A stretch of 64,000 nt of DNA from Congeria kusceri (taxonomy: Eukaryota; Mollusca; Bivalvia; Myida; Dreissenidae). This document shows positions 51,205 to 64,000 of this stretch, one piece after another. The notes beneath the pieces are model-generated. The model was given only the letters and a program-made list of their open reading frames with translations. It was not told the DNA's origin and made no database searches. Location: positions 11,627,823 through 11,691,822 of the forward strand of contig CM051029.1 in NCBI GenBank assembly GCA_027627225.1. Direction: 5' to 3'. The translations under genes and the position numbers were made by a program. Position 1 is the stretch's first letter; every line of letters starts with the position of its first letter.

Positions 51205-51890
51205 GTTAGTATTAGTATTAGTATTAGTATTATTAGTATTAGTAATAGTATAAGTATTAGTTTTAGTATTAGTATTAGTATTAGTATTAGTATTAGTATT
51301 AGTATTAGTATTAGTGTTAGTATTAGTATAAGTATTAGTATAAGTATTAGTATAAGTATTAGTATTAGTATAAGTATTAGTGTTAGTATTAGTATAAGTA
51401 TTAGTATAAGTATTAGTATAAGTATTAGTGTTGGTATTGGTATTAGTATTAGTATTAGTATTAGTATTAGTATTAGTATTATTATTATTATTATTATTAG
51501 AATTTGTATAAGTATAAGTGTTAGTGTTAGTATTAGTATTAGTATTAGTATTAGTGTTAGTGTTAGTGTTAGTCTTAGTATAAGTATTAGCATTAGTATT
51601 AGCATAAGTATAAGTATTAGTATTAGTATTAGTATAAGTATTAGTGTTAGTGTTAGTATTAGTATTAGTATTAGTGTTAGTGTTAGTGTTAGTGTTAGTG
51701 TTAGTTATAGTATTAGTATTAGTATTAGTATTAGTATTAGTATTAGTATTAGTATTAGTATTAGTATTAGTATTAGTATTAGTATTAGTATTAGTATTAG
51801 TATTAGTATTAGTATTAGTATTAGTATTAGTATTAATATTAGCGTTAGTATTAGTATAAGTATAAATAATAGTATTAGTATTGGTATGAT
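51205..51890. repeat. ATTAGT hexamer satellite, unit 6 (~686 bp)
   Basis: Edge variants as in units 3 and 5; longest uninterrupted ATTAGT run (about 51708-51834) among units 2-7. Confidence 0.93.
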
Positions 51891-51943
51891 TAGTACTATT
51901 AGTTTTATTTGTTTGTGTATGTTTGTTATCCTTATATATATAC

Positions 51944-51974
<31 letters not shown>

Positions 51975-51975
51975 C

Positions 51976-52012
<37 letters not shown>

Positions 52013-52425
52013 CTAACAGTGTTTAATACATACAAAACATCAGCTGATACATACAGTGTTATAAATGCCTTCACATGTTGAAACATTAGTCGGCGGTAAC
52101 AGCGTACTGTTAGCTCTGCATGTATACACACCAACATCGCCAGTTTGAACGTTCGTTACCATCAATACAGAGGTGCTCTTCGTAGCAGACAAAGGAGTTA
52201 TCCATGTCATTGTCGGAGAAGATTTCCCCCACTGCTACATGACAGACTAACAGTTTAATTTTGTAGTGATGCGTATACTCCGTTGACAGTGTTTCCATTG
52301 TGAAAAATATATGGCTTACACGGGAAACCTAAAATGAACTCCTATCTTATATTAAAGGGCAGTATTATTTTTTCAATATTCACATACACAACATATTTAC
52401 AAAAATGTATTACTTTTATTATATA

Positions 52426-52987
52426 CAGTTGAACACCGCAATTTCGAACACCGTTAATTCGAATTAATCGCTTTTTCAAACTATGTTTCCCGTCCCGATT
52501 TTTTGCCTTCTTTATTTAACTATAATAGCAATAGTTAATTCGAATTTGCCTATTTCGAATTCATCTCTATTTCGAACTAAAATTACGGTCCCAACAACGT
52601 TTTTCACACCTAATCACCAGTGTTTATTTCGAAGTCGCACCTAAGCCCAAACTGTCTATCAAAGGTGTGATTACTCAAATCAGTCGTCGATCGGTGAAGT
52701 ATTTGCACCTTCCGTTGTTCTCGAGTTAAACGAGTGATGATTGGCGCGTGGGTAAATTATCAACATTAGTTTGATATACGGCAGAGAAATCTAATTGTGA
52801 GTAACAAACAATGCCGACTACTTTGCAATATTTACACTGCTGTTTACGAACCTTCGAATATCCACATGTTGTCATTTAATACAACTTTTAAATTATTAGT
52901 ACAATAGAGAACATTGCTATTTCGAACTTTCCTATTTCGAATTATTTTCGTCGGTCCCAACGACTTCGAAATAGCGGAGTTCAACTG
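52426..52987. mobile_element. pogo/Tigger-like MITE, unit 6 (562 bp)
   Basis: Full-length copy with TA flanks, as in units 3 and 5. Confidence 0.85.
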
Positions 52988-53719
52988 TACACAGTAAATT
53001 ATATGTCATATACTTTGTTATTAACACAGGAATATTATATTGATATAATAAGATTTGCTTACGTAATATATCTATCAGCGGTGTTGGGTTAGACATGATC
53101 TGTCCGTATACGTTGGATAATTTGCAATATATCATCTGCTGTTGGAGTGAATGTCAAATGACTGGTTTTCACCTCACTGGATGAAATGCTATAAGTACTG
53201 TGGTGGCGAATGTTGTTATATCTGTGTCATCACTATAGTAGCCAGTGGTTATATTGTCGGTGTACCAGCTTATGACTATGCTGGTTCTGACATTGTCCAG
53301 TAAGGAAACCTTTTCAACTCTGGTATTCATTGCCACGTAACTTACTGGAACTGAACATGTATAGAAATGGGTGATACGTGACAATTTCAGCAATTGACAG
53401 ACTGAGTAAAGGGTATTGCACAAATCCTTTACTTTAACAACACACGCGACATGTTTACATTTGGACGATTATGATTAACAAATCAAAATATATATTTAAA
53501 CTAATTGACTACCTGCGTATAGTACCGTTATGGAAGCCTTGTTTTGTGTACCCACTATAAAGCACCCGTATTCAGGGGCGGGCCAGGATTTCGAGTTGGC
53601 GCGGGGGGGGGGGGCGTAAACTTTTGATCGCGCAGTTATAAACCCTCAAGTGGTATGTGGGTCTGCAGTGATCATCTGCAGAGCCGTATCCAAAATATAG
53701 GATACATCTTTGCACATGA

Positions 53720-53755
53720 TCATAATCATCGTCGTCGTCGCCATCATCATCATCG

Positions 53756-53790
<35 letters not shown>

Positions 53791-53841
53791 GTCGTCATCA
53801 TCATCATCATCATAATCACTATCATCATCGTCATCAACATT

Positions 53842-53887
<46 letters not shown>

Positions 53888-53993
53888 CCATGATGATGAT
53901 CATCATCATTATCATCACCATCATCATCATCATCATCATCATCATATTCATCATATTCATTTTCATCATCATCATAATGATCATCATCGTCAT
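53720..53993. repeat. (ATC)n block 1, unit 6
   Basis: Tract lengths equal those in units 3 and 5. Confidence 0.93.
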
Positions 53994-54774
53994 AACCAAA
54001 TGCACTTTATTTAACTGAATAAATCAATACTTCACCATATATTCGAAAGACATGTTGGTTCATCTGTATGTCATACACCTGCTTTGGCAGTAAATTATCC
54101 AGGTTTGATGTATCTGTCCACTAAATTGTATTTGACATTTACCGTTATATGTATCTTTAAAAATATATAATTCGTAGCTGGCTTTTCGAAGTGTATGTAA
54201 TTATATAACACGTTCACAGTCATGTTCATCAAATGTCTGGAAATGTGCTATTCACTGTTTTTTTTTATCGAACCGAATTAACGGACAAACAAACGAACAT
54301 GATTTTTACAAGAAGTATTATGAAAGATACTCGTACGACTGCGTCGACAAATGTTGCCGGAACAAATTTGAAATCGCCAGGATTTGGAGCCAACGTTTTG
54401 GACACTCCTCAACTTTATCATTTGACATCTTTTTTTATGAATGCTTAACAAAATATGTAATTCGGTTTTATTGCTAATTAAACATTGAACAAAAGTTGTG
54501 TAGATTTAGATTTTTGGGAACTAAACAACTTATTGAGCCAAAGCTGTTTATACTCGAAAGTATGCATTGATTTGACTTGAATTTCGACTTTAAATCATAA
54601 TTATTCGAAACGTATAAACGTCATTTTTATGGTATCCTGTGCCAACGGTCGTGGGTGTATTGCATTTGTCATGTTTATATAATATAGGAATTTAAAAAAG
54701 AAAACAATATTATCCCAAAATAAAGGTATTTATACCCATTGTCTATAGTTTATCTTTTTCGAAGAACTTATGAA

Positions 54775-55001
54775 CTTTGACGCCGGTGCTACGGTGTACG
54801 TAAGACATTGTAGGGGGGCGGGCTAGGTCGGGTATGTTTAAATGAAGTTGATATGTTTTTTTACCAAATTTAGAGAGCAATGCTAGCGAAAAAAAGTTCG
54901 CACATTTTTCCAGTTTTTGTCGTTGTATATACGCTCTTAGATGTATTGTCCGTGCGCAGGGTGCGCCATTCCCCCCCCCCCCCCCCTTGGATCCGCTAGT
55001 G
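54775..55001 (-). mobile_element. CACTAGCGGATCC transposon remnant, unit 6
   Basis: Same remnant as 7330-7556; C run of 16. Confidence 0.4.
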
Positions 55002-55563
55002 ATATTCGCACAGTTTGTCTGTGTCGTAAACTCAAGATCATGAGGTACATATATGTTGTATGTTATATTTTGCATTTTGTGTTCGTAGAAACTACTGTTG
55101 GGTCGATGGTCAGCTACATGCAGGTCATTCAGTGTGAGTTCTACTTGTGCGTTCCCCGCCAAGCCCAATATGTCGAAATTTACATGAGTACTGTTATTGT
55201 CAGGGACATGTCACATGACTGCACTAATTGAAAACGAGTGTTTTGTGTATGAGAAGGTTGCTCGTACTCAACACGTTTTGAGGCCACCACTTCATACTTT
55301 TTACTTGAATATTTTGATAAAATAAGACTAAGAACAGGGCAAAATTTAAAACGAATCTTAGATAATTTTCGCAACTAAATATGTGTTTATCTAAATAGCA
55401 ATAAAAATAAAGTGGCATTAAAAACTCATCATTAATATCAATATCATGATTATCAATATCATAATTATCATCGTCAATGTCGGTACCATTACTAATATGT
55501 TAGTAGATGATGGAATTGTTTCATTGTTTCATTGGAGTATTAGTAGCATCAGTTGTATCATAA

Positions 55564-55604
55564 TCCTCCTCCTCCTCCTCCTCCTCCTCCTCCTCATCAT
55601 CATC

Positions 55605-55636
<32 letters not shown>

Positions 55637-55646
55637 CATCAACAAT

Positions 55647-55686
<40 letters not shown>

Positions 55687-56016
55687 CGATCACCATCACC
55701 ATCACCGTCATTAGCATCAGCATCAGCATCAACATCAACAGCAACATCATCATCATCATCATCATCATCATCATTATCAAAGCCATCAAGAAATTCTGTA
55801 TCATTATCTTTTTCATCATTGTCATCGTCACATTCACCATAATCAACATCATCATTATAATCATTATCATCATCGTCATCATCACCATCATCATCATCAT
55901 CATTATCATACCAAGTTCGTTATCAGTATCTGTTTCATTATCATCTTCTTCATCGTCATCGTCGTCGTCATCATCGTCATTATTATCATCATCATCAGCA
56001 GCAGCAGTGTCATCAT
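55564..56016. repeat. TCC/ATC block 2, unit 6
   Basis: Expanded ATC tract, one step shorter than unit 5. Confidence 0.93.
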
Positions 56017-59000
56017 TTAGTGCTTAAAACATTTTATTGAAAACGAATGCGGCGAGAATGAGAAGACTGCTCGTACTCCGTGTAACGAACTAATAATAAT
56101 ATGCGCATTGAATTCGGAGATTCTCTTGTACGGCGTATGGGTAGCTACGGTCCCGCTACGGCCAACTTGCTATTGTAAGTTCTACGGAACAGGAGGTTTA
56201 CGGAGGGACAACGCGGTCATTTGGCCCGTCTACCGCAAAACTTTGGAGTCTGCCCGGTTTCTCGGGAACGATACGGCGGAGAGGAGTCGGACCACTTCCA
56301 GTAGGAGCTCTTGAAGCTCCCGCGGCTTACCGCACAATTCTTGTACAATTCTGTTTTAGCAGCAATCGCTTTAAAACGATCAAAATTTAGTTTCTGTATT
56401 AACATACAAGTATTTCGCAAATACTTATTCAAATTTGGGAATTGTTACAAGTGATCTCAATCTATTTGTATTATTGTCATTTATACATGATTAAATATAT
56501 AATAGAATAACAATCAGTACATCACATACGGTAATTTAACTACTCGTACATTTTATTATTTAAGTGTCGTCATCAACTGAGTGGAATGACCTGTGTACTA
56601 AATTTAGACGTTTTCGCGGGTTTAACGAAAAAACTAACCTCACTTTATCCTTGATTGATATATTTAATCGACGTTTGAATTAAGCATTAAATGCAATCAT
56701 TGTATTAACATTTTAATATTATAACTAGCTGAATCAAAATGTACTGTATCGGTCAAGCGCAACCGTATCACAGGTTCTACTCTACTTATAATGCGTTTAA
56801 ACAATGCTATTCTGATATTTTAGACACTGAATAGCATACTTTACACTGCTCGAAAAGATGCCTTTATGTTGATTTACTTGACTATTACATTTTCATAAAC
56901 TTCATGTTTAAAATTTATTCAAAGTTTAATGTGATTTAAAAGTCAAGTTAAAACTGTTCAAGTAAACGAAATTTTTCAAGGCGTTTACTAACATACACTT
57001 ATTTGAATTACTTTGACGTTATACATGTATAATAAGTGTGCTTGTCAGTTACGTGAATACAAAGCCGTGTTTATTTTTTGTCACTCAGTAATATATTGAT
57101 ATAGGTCTACACAGACATATTCAGGTTTATGCGAGTAATGACGTGGAATATACAATATTTATATTTATATTCTCTTTGACCATTTTATTGCGTTAAATCA
57201 CATTTGGTGTTGCATACTGTAACAATGATATACTAATATTTTAGATTCGCCAATATTTCTGAGCTAGAACCAATTTAGTGTCGCGTCGCCTTGATTTTCC
57301 TCTTTTCGGTACTATAAATAGATGTTCGGTCGTACTTAATTCAACAGAGATTCAAATCACCAATCGAAAACAGACATTATTTTGTTTTTCCCCGCATGGC
57401 GTATATTATTTTTAACTTTTTTTTGTTGAACCGATGTATTTACTAGTCATATATATGTTAGATTAGTGTTTTCGATTATTCAAAACAGGTCACGTTTAAC
57501 GTTCATGCGTCTTCAACCGCTGGCACAACGCGTCTACCTAGAGTCCCAATATGTTTTTCCAACAGAAAGTTCTAGGACGAAAATGTCCATGCACTCGTTG
57601 TGAAGACGTACCAGCTTGGAGTGTCGTTATTTTACAAATTCCTCTTAACATGATCCACTGATAAGGTTATTAAAGACATACTGTAACCTTGGAAAATTAA
57701 GTATTTTTAACGGGAATGTGTTGTATTTATTGATATGCTTTTGAATTGCGCCTCTACTTGTGTTGTGATATGTTATAACCTTGCACTAAATTTAAGACAT
57801 TCTAAAAATAAACTAATAATTCGCATACATGCAAAATAGCCATGCAATATTGAAAAGAAGCTGTTGATGTATGGTAGTTTAAGATTTTCATATCCCTTTC
57901 TTCTAAGATTTTCATGAGTCTTCTATTGGCTGTCGCTAGCCAATTGAAAAATACGCATGCACTTTATTGCGATGATAAAATGCCGTTTCAAATGTCCCTT
58001 TTCACATTTTTCGGACATACGAGTTAATTTCTTAAAGAAACACAGAAATTCCGGTATTCAAAACGGCATAAACTATAATTCATTTTTATTCTTACGATGA
58101 TTTTTTTAAAACACAATGATGTTATAATTATTCCAGCAAACAGTTAAATATAATTCATTATTATAAAAGAACAGTTTTATGAGACCAATATTAAATTAAG
58201 CAAAGAACTTATTGTATTTTATTTTGTCATGAATTAAGGCCGCATAAAAGGTGAACATTGCAAAATTAAGAAATAATTTTCGATTTATCGTTGCTTATCG
58301 GCCAATAAACAAAATAACTCCACGTATAATTGTATGTCCGTGTTTACTATTACTGCAATGTTTGAATGATTATAACGCATTATGAACTACATTTATTAAG
58401 CTTTCAATATCTATATCGACATGTGTCAAGCCGAAATATAACACATACAATTTCATGAGAAGTTCTGTGTTCAATTAAATAATAGTCTCGTTTAAATAGT
58501 AGTTGCATGCAGCTGGCATCAAGGCAAATTTGAACCAGATGGAATTCGTTGACAAAAGAATGTTCTGACTTTGTTATACATGTTTGTATAGGACTATTGA
58601 TTCAGAAAGAAGAGATCTGTCTGTATGTTGTTATAGTTGTAAAAGATATACTTACTCGTATTTACAATTGTCGTTGCTTTAACGACGTCTGTCTCTTCAG
58701 ATTTACCAGTGATGTTTCTTGCAAACATTTTAATCAGATACGTTGTCACCGAGTGCAATCCAGCAAAAGTTTAATTTTTAAAATAAGTCGACAAATTCAC
58801 GTCAGTGCATGCATTTGTGGAATACTTATTTTTACAATGTATAACACAGGTCTGTTCTTCATCACCATTGAATCCTGCTTCCCAGTCAAATGTCAATGAA
58901 TTTGACCCAAAGGAACATTTTTAACAAGTCAAACTTGGATAACGTCGAAGGATTACATCAGCAGATCCCTTATATTCATAAACAAGTATTGGATTATTCA

Positions 59001-60760
59001 TAACACAATAATTAATTATGCATCACTATGAGCTCGAAATTCGAACGCCTGTTTTGCGTTTCTCAGCTCATTGTAAACGCTAACCATGTATCTTCCGAAG
59101 TCCACACTATGTAAACTGGAGATATACAGGTTTATTTGCAGTCCATCTGCAGAAACAGTAATATTTAGAGCGGCAGGCTGAGAGATTAGTTCCCACGTGG
59201 AGCCGTTTAGTCTGTTTCATGAATATGCAGATCTGTGTGGTGTTGGGAATGCCTTTATTGCATAAGTTTACACCACAGATCCGTTTACTGTCCTCGAGAC
59301 CGGAGGCGTCAATTGCGATGGTCTCGGAGTACCTGGTAATTTACAGTTGCAGAATTTGCCGAGTATACTCGAAAATAAAATATTCGAATCAGTAAATAAA
59401 GCGCCAACACGCGATTAAAATATTACAATGTAGTAGTCTAGTAATGTAATTCACAAAACCTTGATATATATTACCTTGATACGACACCATCCGTATTTCA
59501 AATCAGATATGACTGCAAAGATATCCAAGTAATGCATTACACAAATATAGTGTTCACATGTTTTTGTTTTCGTTCTTTCATTTCATTGAAGACTGTGTGT
59601 AAATCAATTGATATGTGTTTTATTATCGCTTATGTATTCAACTGATTCTCAATCAATTACAAGTCGGTCAAAGAATCGTGCTGTACAGTTAATCTTTTGA
59701 AATCGAACCAGTGCTTACCTAATATTTATATATGAAATATCGACATGTTTATACCAATAACAGCAACATCGAAAGTTGTGTCCATTACATTTGTAGCAAA
59801 CAATGAAATTCTGGACAACCTAACTTCGAAACATATTCAAAATATATTTCGAAGTTAGGTTTTCAGATTTAAAATTTTGCCTCTCTAATAAATATTTCGA
59901 TTTCATGTATATGTGGGATCTGGTTTGCTTAAAGATGTGTAGTACACTTCGACGTTTTGTTCTTCGATAGCTTTGAGGTGACTTGGCCAAATCTCCTGAC
60001 CACACGTATTGAAGTTCTGTACAGGCGTTTCCGGTAAACCTTAATTGACAAATTATTAACAACGTCGACTTTTTAACAAAGACATGCGTGTGGTGCTACT
60101 AATACATTGTTTAATCGTAAACTTTTTGTACAATATAAATTGTACAATATTTAAAATTTCAATGGAATAATACTAGTTAAACAGTACAATGTGAGTTATA
60201 ATTATGTTTTTTTTCTTTTATAACAAACTAATTAGCTCAAACAAACCATGCAAGCTATAACAGACTGTAAATATTAAAAATAATAAATGTATAGAGTTTA
60301 TTTTAAAAAAAGCAGTACGCAGTGATGTTTAAATATGCAAATCTAGACGAACACACTATTGCTTGCATTGCAGATGACAAAGCTATTGGTATTTATAGTT
60401 TTATTCCAAATTTCCCCTTGGGGGAATGTACAGGCATGTGTTGCAGGTGGTGGGATACTAACCCTCGTGCATGTCATTCGGAACGTTTCATTTCTTACCG
60501 CACGTAACACATAAGAAGTGACTTTGAAATGATCAATTCTGCATTCAGCAACTCTAGGTGGATCTGAAATATAGGCCATACATGTTCAAATGTACTTAAA
60601 AGCAATAGGACATTTTACTAACATTATCAAATGATGTTATAAATACGCATATGGCATTTAAAGTCATTGAATATAAAATGCTAAAAATGTTATTTGTATT
60701 ATTGTTATTATTATTTTTTTTTTATTATTAACAGTAGTATAAGTATTATTATAAGTATTT

Positions 60761-61416
60761 ATTAGTATTAGTATTAGTATTAGTATTATTAGTATTAGTA
60801 ATAGTATAAGTATTAGTTTTAGTATTAGTATTAGTATTAGTATTAGTATTAGTATTAGTATTAGTATTAGTATTAGAATTAGTGTTAGTATTAGTATAAG
60901 TATTAGTATAAGTATTAGTATAAGTATTAGTATTAGTATAAGTATTAGTGTTAGTATTAGTATAAGTATTAGTATAAGTATTAGTATAAGTATTAGTGTT
61001 GGTATTAGTATTAGTATTAGTATTAGTATTAGTATTAGTATTAGTATTATTATTATTATTATTATTAGAATTTGTATAAGTATAAGTGTTAGTGTTAGTA
61101 TTAGTATTAGTATTAGTATTAGTATTAGTGTTAGTGTTAGTGTTAGTGTTAGTCTTAGTATAAGTATTAGCATTAGTATTAGCATAAGTATAAGTATTAG
61201 TATTAGTATTAGTATAAGTATTAGTGTTAGTGTTAGTATTAGTATTAGTATTAGTGTTAGTGTTAGTGTTAGTTATAGTATTAGTATTAGTATTAGTATT
61301 AGTATTAGTATTAGTATTAGTATTAGTATTAGTATTAGTATTAGTATTAGTATTAGTATTAATATTAGCGTTAGTATTAGTATAAGTATAAATAATAGTA
61401 TTAGTATTGGTATGAT
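60761..61416. repeat. ATTAGT hexamer satellite, unit 7 (~656 bp)
   Basis: Left edge as in units 1, 2 and 4. It carries a private TTAGAATTAG interruption near 60875 and lacks the doubled TTGGTA step. Confidence 0.93.
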
Positions 61417-61469
61417 TAGTACTATTAGTTTTATTTGTTTGTGTATGTTTGTTATCCTTATATATATAC

Positions 61470-61500
<31 letters not shown>

Positions 61501-61501
61501 C

Positions 61502-61538
<37 letters not shown>

Positions 61539-61951
61539 CTAACAGTGTTTAATACATACAAAACATCAGCTGATACATACAGTGTTATAAATGCCTTCAC
61601 ATGTTGAAACATTAGTCGGCGGTAACAGCGTACTGTTAGCTCTGCATGTATACACACCAACATCGCCAGTTTGAACGTTCGTTACCATCAATACAGAGGT
61701 GCTCTTCGTAGCAGACAAAGGAGTTATCCATGTCATTGTCGGAGAAGATTTCCCCCACTGCTACATGACAGACTAACAGTTTAATTTTGTAGTGATGCGT
61801 ATACTCCGTTGACAGTGTTTCCATTGTGAAAAATATATGGCTTACACGGGAAACCTAAAATGAACTCCTATCTTATATTAAAGGGCAGTATTATTTTTTC
61901 AATATTCACATACACAACATATTTACAAAAATGTATTACTTTTATTATATA

Positions 61952-62513
61952 CAGTTGAACACCGCAATTTCGAACACCGTTAATTCGAATTAATCGCTTT
62001 TTCAAACTATGTTTTCCGTCCCGATTTTTTGCCTTCTTTATTTAACTATAATAGCAATAGTTAATTCGAATTTGCCTATTTCGAATTCATCTCTATTTCG
62101 AACTAAAATTACGGTCCCAACAACGTTTTTCACACCTAATCACCAGTGTTTATTTCGAAGTCGCACCTAAGCCCAAACTGTCTATCAAAGGTGTGATTAC
62201 TCAAATCAGTCGTCGATCGGTGAAGTATTTGCACCTTCCGTTGTTCTCGAGTTAAACGAGTGATGATTGGCGCGTGGGTAAATTATCAACATTAGTTTGA
62301 TATACGGCAGAGAAATCTAATTGTGAGTAACAAACAATGCCGACTACTTTGCAATATTTACACTGCTGTTTACGAACCTTCGAATATCCACATGTTGTCA
62401 TTTAATACAACTTTTAAATTATTAGTACAATAGAGAACATTGCTATTTCGAACTTTCCTATTTCGAATTATTTTCGTCGGTCCCAACGACTTCGAAATAG
62501 CGGAGTTCAACTG
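61952..62513. mobile_element. pogo/Tigger-like MITE, unit 7 (562 bp)
   Basis: Full-length copy with TA flanks. It carries T at 62015 as in unit 1, unlike units 2-6. Confidence 0.85.
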
Positions 62514-63244
62514 TACACAGTAAATTATATGTCATATACTTTGTTATTAACACAGGAATATTATATTGATATAATAAGATTTGCTTACGTAATATATCTA
62601 TCAGCGGTGTTGGGTTAGACATGATCTGTCCGTATACGTTGGATAATTTGCAATATATCATCTGCTGTTGGAGTGAATGTCAAATGACTGGTTTTCACCT
62701 CACTGGATGAAATGCTATAAGTACTGTGGTGGCGAATGTTGTTATATCTGTGTCATCACTATAGTAGCCAGTGGTTATATTGTCGGTGTACCAGCTTATG
62801 ACTATGCTGGTTCTGACATTGTCCAGTAAGGAAACCTTTTCAACTCTGGTATTCATTGCCACGTAACTTACTGGAACTGAACATGTATAGAAATGGGTGA
62901 TACGTGACAATTTCAGCAATTGACAGACTGAGTAAAGGGTATTGCACAAATCCTTTACTTTAACAACACACGCGACATGTTTACATTTGGACGATTATGA
63001 TTAACAAATCAAAATATATATTTAAACTAATTGACTACCTGCGTATAGTACCGTTATGGAAGCCTTGTTTTGTGTACCCACTATAAAGCACCCGTATTCA
63101 GGGGCGGGCCAGGATTTCGAGTTGGCGCGGGGGGGGGGGCGTAAACTTTTGATCGCGCAGTTATAAACCCTCAAGTGGTATGTGGGTCTGCAGTGATCAT
63201 CTGCAGAGCCGTATCCAAAATATAGGATACATCTTTGCACATGA

Positions 63245-63280
63245 TCATAATCATCGTCGTCGTCGCCATCATCATCATCG

Positions 63281-63312
<32 letters not shown>

Positions 63313-63363
63313 GTCGTCATCATCATCATCATCATAATCACTATCATCATCGTCATCAACATT

Positions 63364-63400
<37 letters not shown>

Positions 63401-63506
63401 CCATGATGATGATCATCATCATTATCATCACCATCATCATCATCATCATCATCATCATATTCATCATATTCATTTTCATCATCATCATAATGATCATCAT
63501 CGTCAT
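63245..63506. repeat. (ATC)n block 1, unit 7
   Basis: Shortest version, through loss of ATC steps in the middle tract. Confidence 0.93.
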
Positions 63507-64000
63507 AACCAAATGCACTTTATTTAACTGAATAAATCAATACTTCACCATATATTCGAAAGACATGTTGGTTCATCTGTATGTCATACACCTGCTTTGG
63601 CAGTAAATTATCCAGGTTTGATGTATCTGTCCACTAAATTGTATTTGACATTTACCGTTATATGTATCTTTAAAAATATATAATTCGTAGCTGGCTTTTC
63701 GAAGTGTATGTAATTATATAACACGTTCACAGTCATGTTCATCAAATGTCTGGAAATGTGCTATTCACTGTTTTTTTTTATCGAACCGAATTAACGGACA
63801 AACAAACGAACATGATTTTTACAAGAAGTATTATGAAAGATACTCGTACGACTGCGTTGACAAATGTTGCCGGAACAAATTTGAAATCGCCAGGATTTGG
63901 AGCCAACGTTTTGGACACTCCTCAACTTTATCATTTGACATCTTTTTTTATGAATGCTTAACAAAATATGTAATTCGGTTTTATTGCTAATTAAACATTG

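Larger units (their letters stand above)
48217..55210 (-). pseudogene. Decayed Ig/FN3 receptor gene, unit 6
   Basis: Exon remnants: Ig-like 55049-55210, Ig 53063-53350, Ig 52075-52298, intact Ig 50801-51007, Ig fragment 50348-50483, cysteine-less Ig 49471-49776, FN3 49100-49412, tail 48217-48501. No exon difference from units 3 and 5 was noticed. Confidence 0.6.
47596..57151. repeat. Tandem unit 6 (9556 bp, full-MITE subtype)
   Basis: It is nearly identical to units 3 and 5. The T run next to the hexamer satellite (around 51155) is longer than in any other unit. Landmarks: hairpin 50261-50305, TA run 51935-52012, poly-G remnant 53572-53701 (G run of 12), poly-C remnant 54775-55001 (C run of 16), GC-rich block 56104-56334. 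Confidence 0.95.
57773..62876 (-). pseudogene. Decayed Ig/FN3 receptor gene, unit 7 (5' part outside window)
   Basis: Exon remnants: Ig 62589-62876, Ig 61601-61824, intact Ig 60357-60563, Ig fragment 59904-60039, cysteine-less Ig 59027-59332, FN3 58656-58968, tail 57773-58057. The first Ig-like piece would lie beyond 64000. The shared stops and the five-G frameshift run are present. Confidence 0.58.
1..64000. repeat. Head-to-tail tandem array of a ~9.5 kb unit, 6.7 copies
   Basis: The same sequence restarts at 1, 9698, 19090, 28654, 38053, 47596 and 57152, always in the same orientation. Outside microsatellites the units differ by only scattered substitutions, one 114-bp deletion and small indels. 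Unit length varies mostly through the ATTAGT satellite, the ATC tracts and the MITE deletion. No unique flank is visible, so the true array size and the natural unit boundaries are unknown. Unit-specific variants shared by non-adjacent units argue that the copies are real rather than one sequence duplicated by an assembler, but copy number could still be wrong. Confidence 0.97.
57152..64000. repeat. Tandem unit 7 (partial, first 6849 bp)
   Basis: It is cut by the window end before the first Ig-like piece and the second ATC block. It has the intact MITE, private variants (AGCAAACAATG near 59800; GCGTTGAC near 63858) and two variants shared with unit 1 only: G at 60064 and T at 62015. Landmarks: hairpin 59817-59861, TA run 61461-61538, poly-G remnant 63098-63226 (G run of 11). 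Confidence 0.94.

Noticed and set aside
1..64000. CRISPR-like or rDNA-type regular repeat system
   Set aside because: The repeats are kilobases long, directly abutting and eukaryotic in character. There are no short repeats with unique spacers, and nothing resembling rRNA or histone genes.
1..64000. tRNA genes and other structured RNA genes
   Set aside because: No B-box-like or cloverleaf sequence was convincing by eye on either strand. A dedicated covariance search was not possible.

Overview
The window is almost entirely one head-to-tail tandem array. A unit of about 9.4-9.7 kb is repeated six times in full and a seventh time in part. Unit starts, using an arbitrary phase at base 1, are 1, 9698, 19090, 28654, 38053, 47596 and 57152. 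Lengths are 9697, 9392, 9564, 9399, 9543 and 9556, plus 6849 bases of unit 7. I see no single-copy flanking DNA. The DNA is AT-rich, intron-like and full of microsatellites, with no bacterial-type gene density, so it is eukaryotic. Frequent ATACATGTAT-type words, the (ATC)n tracts and the type of receptor recognised below suggest a lophotrochozoan, most likely a bivalve or other mollusc. That is an inference, not a proof.

Each unit carries, on the minus strand, what I read as a decayed multi-exon gene for an Ig/FN3 cell-surface receptor (nephrin or adhesion-receptor style). In gene order (descending coordinates, unit 1) there is an Ig-like piece (7604-7765), Ig (5614-5901), Ig (4626-4849), Ig (3204-3410), a truncated Ig (2751-2886), a cysteine-less Ig (1874-2179), FN3 (1505-1815) and a possible cytoplasmic tail with a GYENLKLP motif (622-906). 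Most of these have an AG acceptor and/or GT donor where one is expected. All the middle exons fit phase 1-1 boundaries, the classical Ig-superfamily exon layout. Only the exon at 3204-3410 reads cleanly. The others share stop codons and frameshifts in every unit, so the gene was already broken before it was amplified. None of this was obvious from open reading frames alone, because each domain is split over frames.

The introns hold the repeats: a 562-bp MITE with pogo/Tigger-like terminal inverted repeats and TA target duplication (4977-5538), a 0.66-0.83 kb ATTAGT/GTTAGT hexamer satellite (3608-4440), a TA run (4485-4563), two ATC-rich blocks (6269-6548 and 8119-8562), and two transposon remnants with poly-G or poly-C runs (6123-6250 and 7330-7556).

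The units are nearly identical but carry diagnostic differences. Units 2 and 4 share a 114-bp deletion in the MITE and a point variant. Units 3, 5 and 6 share hexamer-satellite variants. Units 1 and 7 share two variants absent from 2-6. Unit 1 is the most divergent. The pattern 2-3 / 4-5 implies a dimeric (about 19 kb) duplication step, and the mosaic of variants implies gene conversion or unequal exchange. The large number of apparent open reading frames made of I/M/H/N-T/L-I runs are translations of microsatellites and are not genes.
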